Shown here one piece after another: positions 58,701-64,000 of a stretch of 64,000 nt of DNA. A program made the translations under genes and the position numbers. The notes beneath the pieces were generated by a model. It saw only the letters and a program-made list of their open reading frames with translations. It made no database searches and was not told the DNA's origin. The stretch is from the NCBI GenBank assembly GCA_963930655.1, contig OZ005617.1, positions 2,296,501 through 2,360,500 of the forward strand, written 5' to 3'. This DNA comes from Myrica gale (lineage: Eukaryota > Streptophyta > Magnoliopsida > Fagales > Myricaceae). How positions within the stretch are numbered: position 1 is the first letter of the stretch; each line of letters opens with the position of its first letter.

Positions 58701-61700
58701 AACGTACCGCTTTGTACTATATCAATTCCCCGTCCCAGAGCTTCTATTGACGTGGGATATGAGATAAGCTTTCCATCTGTGTTAACACCATCATCAGGCA
58801 AAAAAGGTCGCACTCTGCAGAATACTCGAATGTTCCCTTTTAGCTCCTATAACATAAGATTGTTTAGTGAGATATACGTATTTGCCGTCACTAGAAAGGT
58901 TGTGGGATAAGAACAATACCAATATGGTGTTATGTAACTTTTTGCGTAGCATTTCTCCTTCCAAAAGTTTGAATTCTGCATCAGCCAGGCGATTTTGTAA
59001 CTCGTATATAAGTTTCTTTTGGCCTTCAAATTCAGTTATTGTCTCCACTGCACTTGAATCAGAAACCTGGAAAGAGAGTGAATTTGATGATAGTAATAAA
59101 TCTATCACCATGACCTAATGATCATTCCTCATGTTCCAAGAATCAAATGGCCCATGTACCTAACATAACAGAAATTCTGTGCTATATAAATAACCACATA
59201 TTTGCTCGACTTTAACAGTACCTGCAATCTGTCCTCTGCAGTTGCTAGTTGGTTCTGCAGGATCCTTAGTTGGTTATTTTGCGATGAACAAGTTGCCTGA
59301 AAAAAAGAACCCAACACCTTACTAGCTTTTTCTTTTAAAAGCAAAGCCATAGGATGTCCAGAAAGCAACAAAATAAACATTGTCATCTGAAACAGGAAAA
59401 TCAACCTCTAGCTCAGTTGCTTTTGTTGTCAGGATGTCCATCTCAGCACTGTATTTTTCTGTAGATTCTTTATATTTCACCACATCAGTTGTTAAAATCT
59501 GCACTTGGGCCAGCAACCGATCACGATCATCTCTCACTTGGTGTAGCTCCGCCCGAAGACAAGCAACTTCATTCACCAATGCATCCTTTTGCTTTATAGC
59601 CTCGTCTTGAGAAGCCTAACACCATCAAATTCAACTGTTAAGAGATGAAGTTACAAAAAAAAATTCTAAAACATATTGGAATAAAAAAAAAAAGAGATGT
59701 CTAGTCTTCAAAATAAAATTTGTGGGGAAACTTGCGCATTTGTTTAAAATCGGTAGTGCATATTAGAGACATTTATACAACCAAAAAACAATCTACCCTA
59801 TTTCCTGGAAAGAGTTTACCATAAGCCTGAAAGATGACAGAGCATATAATAATGTCCATTTTGTTACTCGCAACGACAGACCATTTACTTGGTAAAATAT
59901 GATCTTGATGTAAGTTGTTGGCCTACTTCCTAACAGCTTCAACTTTTGGGACTTAGTATTGGAGCATTGCTGTCTACGAGGTTTTTGAACGTTGTGAATG
60001 AATACACTGAATCAGTAGTGTTACGTCACTTCTCCCACTGATTGAATAATGTGTTTCCTTTTTTTCTTTCTTGGTTAATTAGGGGAAATGGATCCACACA
60101 TCATAGAGGGCCAAAGAAGTGGACTTATTGGACTAATCCACGCACCTTCTCCAAAAAGGCCTAGCTCTTGAAGAGGCAGTGGAGCCTTATAAACCACTCT
60201 CAGATCATCCTCCTTAGTGATGTGGGACGAGTTTCTTTTTTCTTGCTTAATTAGGGGAGAGAAAAAGTGGATCAACACATCTTAGAGGATCAAAGAAAAA
60301 GATGTATTTCCTTGGTTACACAATTAACAGACCAAATTCTTTGACAATCTTATGACGTACCAACTGTCACAATTTCACAGTAAGACTAAACATTGGTTAC
60401 CAATGCAGTTGAAGAAGTATAAGAATGAAAGTAGTAATTCATCGATACACCGTAAGGTATATATCTTAAGCAACACCAAATGGCACGGAAAGAAACTCAC
60501 TCTGGACAAAGTAAGTTGACCTCTTAACATGCTGAGATTTTCAACTATAGTAGCCTTCTCTTTCTCTACACGCTTAAGGTCATCCTCAACTGTAGAAAGG
60601 TCGGTATGAAGTTTACCATTGTACTGCTGTAAGCTTGTGTTGTAATCCTGTAACCGCTTGTACATGTCATTGAGCGACGATATCTGAAGAATTCAGCAAA
60701 ACCAAATGCAAACATTCATGCAGTATTTCCATATAAATTGCTACAGGAGAAGAAGAAGAGCTCTATCGGAAAAGTTTACTAATTTCAAACTACATTTTGT
60801 GCTTCACCTTCTGATTAGCGCTTGAAAGCTCTCGTTGAGCTCTGACAAGCTCTTCTGACAGAGAAGCTTGTATCCTCTCAATATTAAGTCTAGTCTCCTC
60901 CTCTCTTGCAAGAGAGTCCATTGCGCACTGTTTTGGTATTCAAGACATTACATTACTGATAAACAACAATCATTCAAACAAAAACTGCATGATTAAACCA
61001 CATTCGTTTCTTACCAACTTATCCGATTCTTCCTTCATATATTTATCTTGTAAAGAAACACAATTCCTTCTTAGCTCCGTAATAACTGAATTCAGTTCTT
61101 CTTCCTTGTTTTCCTTTAGTACCTCTAAGATACAATAAAAAAACGATCTATTTGTATGCTAAACAAAGGATATAAAATATCAAGGAAACAAAATAAACCA
61201 ATCATATACCAATTTCACTGCATTGCTGCTTGGCCGACTCCAACGCATTCAACAACTTCTCTTGCTCAAATAAGTAGCTTCCCTCAAGTTCTTGGAACCA
61301 TTTGACGCATAACTTCAGCCTCTTAATATACTCAACCAGGTTATCACATCTTTCCTAGAAATCCAAAAATTTAAAAAAGCAAAAATTGATACAACAAAGT
61401 AAAAATCCGATTACTGTTCAAATGAAAACGGATGACACCTAAAAAGCAAAAATTGAAAGGAAAAAAAAGCAATACAAAGAGACATTTTTGCAACTTAAAA
61501 TACTGAAAAACACACTAACCTTAAGATTGAATCTATCTTTCCTTTTTGATTTCTCATTCAACAGTGCTTCAACATCCTCTCTGGTGAACTCAATCCCTCC
61601 ACATTCCGAACCCGCATTGCTCGCCGGAGCACTACTCGGGCCGAGATCTTGGCCTCCATTTACTACAGAAAACGCTTGCCTGCTCCTCCCATTTGTTGCC

Positions 61701-61981
61701 GTCCCAACCATTTTCTCATCACCAAAACACTTCCTCTAAAAAGACCGAGGAAAAAAAAATCCCCCGAAAGAAAAGAACAACTATGAATGCAATATGTAAT
61801 CCAAAAGAGAAAAATAAAAGGAACCCACTAATGACAAATCGATGAAGCTTGAAACCCAGGTGTTGGAATTAAGAGTATAAGATATAGAAGAGCAAAGAAA
61901 AAAGCTTACATTTGAAGAAGGGCTTGTGGTTGTAAGGTTGTTGTGGGGAAATGGAGGCTTGTTCTGGTTCTTGGTGGCCAT
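55722..61981 (-). CDS. Minus-end kinesin-14 with C-terminal motor (KATB/KATC class, KIN-14M/N)
   Basis: Seventeen exons on the minus strand: 61981-61910, 61735-61520, 61354-61210, 61124-61015, 60927-60808, 60683-60501, 59615-59406, 59296-59222, 59066-58920, 58846-58708, 58588-58479, 58053-57892, 57809-57604, 56884-56803, 56656-56552, 56461-56357, 55901-55722; 788 residues. A Pro/Ser-rich tail (1-70) precedes a long coiled-coil stalk (about 95-425), the neck and motor start [14 protein letters not shown] (from 427), P-loop GQTGSGKT (516-523), switch I NEQSSRSH (640-647) and switch II DLSGSE (673-678). The C-terminal motor after the stalk is diagnostic of kinesin-14. Family knowledge: KATA/KATB/KATC proteins walk to microtubule minus ends and act in spindle and phragmoplast organisation. 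Odd: switch II reads DLSGSE where nearly all kinesins have DLAGSE, and the following helix reads [10 protein letters not shown] where SSLGDVIFAL is usual. The long exon 13-14 intron holds a foldback repeat. Confidence 0.95.
56951..57320. mobile_element. Foldback/MULE-like MITE with roughly 100-bp arms in a kinesin intron
   Basis: The left arm (56951-57062) and right arm (57223-57320) are long imperfect reverse complements, sharing phrases such as 'gtcttga-actttg-ac', 'ccaacta', 'acattgcacc' and 'ttttagacactttgc' in the same order. About 160 bp of AT-rich sequence separates them. It has no coding capacity. Long inverted arms with a short loop fit a foldback or Mutator-type MITE. It lies in the 719-bp intron between kinesin exons 13 and 14, in a region where a strong RNA hairpin could form. 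Confidence 0.7.
60064..60300. repeat. Dispersed repeat with imperfect direct repeats in kinesin intron 6
   Basis: Two direct repeats of about 55 bp (60068-60119 and 60241-60297), each with 'ttaattagggga', 'tggatc' and 'acacatc-tagagg-caaag', flank about 120 bp containing 'tagtgatgtgggacgag', a phrase common in high-copy plant repeats. The structure may be a local duplication in an old retroelement-derived fragment. No coding part is seen, and it looks old and broken. Confidence 0.5.
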
Positions 61982-62400
61982 TTTGAAGCACAAAAACAGA
62001 GACAGAGAGTGAGAGAGAGAGGTTCAGAGTGGGACCATGGATTGCAATGAAAGCTAACAGTGTATCAGAGCCGTTGCTTAAACGAGAAGGAAGATGGGTG
62101 ATCAAGAAAGAAGGAAGTAAACAAATAATTAATAAAAATACTCCTAATACTAATTAAAAAAACAATATAATATGGAGAGAGTGAATCTGTGTCTCTCAAG
62201 AAGAGGTTAGATTGGGTGCTTGACTGCTTTCTGTTGATGGTTGGATTTCATTTCAATGACATTGGCATTTTGAAATGTTTTGAGATGGGATCGGGCGGTA
62301 CCACGTGAGACAGGATTCGTTGGAATAATGTAATCCCCAGAGGGCCCTTAAAGAACTTAATTTTTTTCAGAATTTTCGGTTATATTAGGTGAATTTCTTA
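61982..62400. promoter_or_regulatory. Likely kinesin promoter and 5' leader region
   Basis: Upstream of the kinesin ATG (minus strand) lies a short leader with a GA-rich tract (on the plus strand about 61998-62020). A CACGTG hexamer is at 62302-62307. No other gene is present before the MITE at 62401. The transcription start is not determined. Confidence 0.35.
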
Positions 62401-62576
62401 GGTTGTGTTTGTGTTGAAATATTTTTGGTATTGAGTTTTGTACTGGTATTGAGTTTAGTGAAAAAGTGAATATAGAGATAATTTTTTATATTTTTTTATA
62501 GGAGAGAGATTATATTGTAGTATTTTATTAGGAGAAAGATAATATTTTGGATAATATTTTTGGTGCAAACGCACCC
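62401..62576. mobile_element. Tourist-like MITE with TTA duplication, 176 bp
   Basis: The element begins GGTTGTGTTTGTG and ends CAAACGCACCC, flanked by TTA on both sides (62398-62400 and 62577-62579). Its left half matches the reverse complement of the right half of 21908-22102 over about 80 bp, so both belong to one family. It inserted about 420 bp upstream of the kinesin start codon. Confidence 0.8.
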
Positions 62577-62579
62577 TTA

Positions 62580-62789
62580 GACGTTTTGCCTCTCTATCTT
62601 TTTCATTGTAAATATTTTCCTTATTTCCTGCATTTGTTTCCTTCTTTAATAATAGCTATTAATTTGGGTTCTTTTATTCAAGCAAAATACTTTCTTTTCT
62701 CTTTTTTTTCTTCAGAAAAAGGCTAATGATAATATTAACCTTTTTTGAGGGAAAGATTAACTGTGCGTAACAAATGATAATATGATCTA

Positions 62790-62820
<31 letters not shown>

Positions 62821-64000
62821 AGATTAGAAAAATGAAAAAAATTTGGACCGGTGACAAGACAAGAAAAAAATAATTGCTTGACTACATCAAAGCTTAGAAA
62901 GATTTAGTAGACAATTATTATATTTCTGGCTTTATACTAGCAGTCTAAATAGTCTATAGAATTAGGCCAATTGCAAAAATTGTTCTGGAGACATTTTGAT
63001 GGTAGCGGAGCGGTTGGTAGCTAGTCAGGGAAAAAAAAGGTTATATATATGTATATATATATTAATCGATCGACTGGCTAGCTTTGTCGCTAGGTGCCTT
63101 CATCTGGAAGACTCATTACTAGCTGAGCATATTGTATGGAAGAGCTAGCAAGGCAGCCACTTAGGGAGAATTAATAGTACAATATCCCTGCGGGCCTGAT
63201 TAGAATGTTGACATAAATACTTTTCTCTTGCGTCAGATGGGAGCCAAGAATTTTCATCTTTTTGTTCCCACAAAAACCTTATGGACGGCCTCTCTTCCGT
63301 TTGGTGAGTTAACGAACTTGGAGAGAGTTAAAAAAAAAACCATCTCACATGGGTCTTGCTAGTAATTGGTTGGTATTTCTATTCAGTTCTTGGTACCCAG
63401 CAGCAGATAGCAATCGTCCCGTCTTTTTTCTTCTAATCCTTTTTGGAAGCTTCTCCGGCCTTTAACTGCACCCATGGCTCTCAAATTGACTTTGCTTCAG
63501 CTCCCTTTAGTTGCTCTCTCTCTTTCATTAAAGGGCAGCTTTATGCTAAACTTGTTGAGCTAATTATACTTCCACTGAAAATTAATTAAGATAATATCAT
63601 GTTGATATCTATGCGACATCACTTTACAGCTTAATAAGCAACACCTCATGATGATCATCATGGGCTTTTAATTCTTTACCTGACAGAACAAAGAGTACCC
63701 TAGGATTCCTAGCTACCTTATTCCAGCTTCTGTCAATCTTGATGTTCATGGCTTGCCTTTCTGATAGCTAATCAGAAACTTCTGAAAGAAAAATGGGATA
63801 TTACTGTCGGTGCAAGGTGACAAAATTTCAGTCAAATTTGTGCACCTTACAACGTCTCCATAGATAGATATAAAGGCACGCAGTGGCTCTGGCCATTTGC
63901 ATGCCTTATTGAAGCTTGCTGCCTTGACAAGCAACGTAGTGCTTATTTATGATTGATTTATCGTAATATATATATATAAAGATGAGGAAAAGTCTCCGCG
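62580..64000. other. Intergenic DNA at the right edge
   Basis: No gene is supported. A TA/AAT simple-sequence run is at 62788-62820, and another TA-rich run lies near 63043-63062. 63110-63960 is of average composition with only short chance frames. It could be the upstream region of a gene beyond the window, which I cannot see. Confidence 0.5.
62788..62820. repeat. Compound (TA)n(AAT)n microsatellite
   Basis: About ten TA units run straight into five AAT units. It is a simple-sequence repeat in intergenic DNA. Confidence 0.95.

Noticed and set aside
63660-63710. 'tgacagaa' stretch resembling the start of miR156
   Set aside because: Similarity stops after eight bases, and no matching star strand or precursor hairpin is evident nearby.

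Overview
The window is nuclear DNA from a flowering plant, almost certainly a eudicot. It holds multi-exon genes with GT-AG introns, AT-rich intergenic DNA full of short non-autonomous DNA transposons, and plant-specific proteins (a Polycomb FIE, the xylan-related GAUT12/IRX8, a thylakoid-lumen NDH subunit, CC-NBS-LRR receptors, a minus-end kinesin-14). I rebuilt exon structures by reading splice sites and protein-family continuity. Every rebuilt CDS has a length divisible by three, with phases matching at each junction.

Layout. (1) 0.7-15.6 kb: FIE (+; 13 exons, 370 aa) runs tail-to-tail into a 20-exon gene (-; 1217 aa) for a chorein-N, bridge-like lipid-transfer protein. (2) 15.6-23.5 kb: gene-poor, AT-rich DNA with several small transposons bearing visible target-site duplications, a GC-rich island and a 285-bp tandem duplication just upstream of the next gene. 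(3) 23.5-29.9 kb: an ATG18F-type WD40/BCAS3 autophagy protein (+; 7 exons, 890 aa). (4) 32.4-39.1 kb: two tandem, single-exon CC-NBS-LRR genes (-). One is intact (1001 aa). Its sister has lost most of the coiled-coil and carries a one-base frameshift near its C-terminus. (5) 42.4-45.8 kb: GAUT12/IRX8 (+; 6 exons, 533 aa) with a LINE scrap in intron 1. (6) 46.2-50.7 kb: a chloroplast DUF1995 protein (-) and the bHLH factor ILR3 (-; 5 exons, 236 aa). (7) 53.4-54.3 kb: a PsbQ-like lumenal NDH subunit, PNSL3 (+; 3 exons, 220 aa). (8) 55.7-62.0 kb: a KATB/KATC-type kinesin-14 (-; 17 exons, 788 aa). 62-64 kb shows no gene.

The genes do not form one pathway. The order is still informative. From memory, kinesin KATC, ILR3, IRX8 and ATG18F lie together on Arabidopsis chromosome 5 (At5g54670 to At5g54730). 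FIE and the chorein gene are near neighbours on chromosome 3 (At3g20740, At3g20720). An NLR of this class (At4g27190) sits beside KATB (At4g27180). The window therefore looks like conserved ancestral eudicot blocks with transposons scattered in introns and spacers.

I found no clear previously undescribed multi-gene system. The observations most worth following are the decaying NLR paralogue beside an intact one, three non-autonomous hAT-type elements with 8-bp target-site duplications, the promoter-proximal tandem duplication upstream of ATG18F, a possible alternative C-terminus of ATG18F, and unusual residues in the kinesin switch II region.
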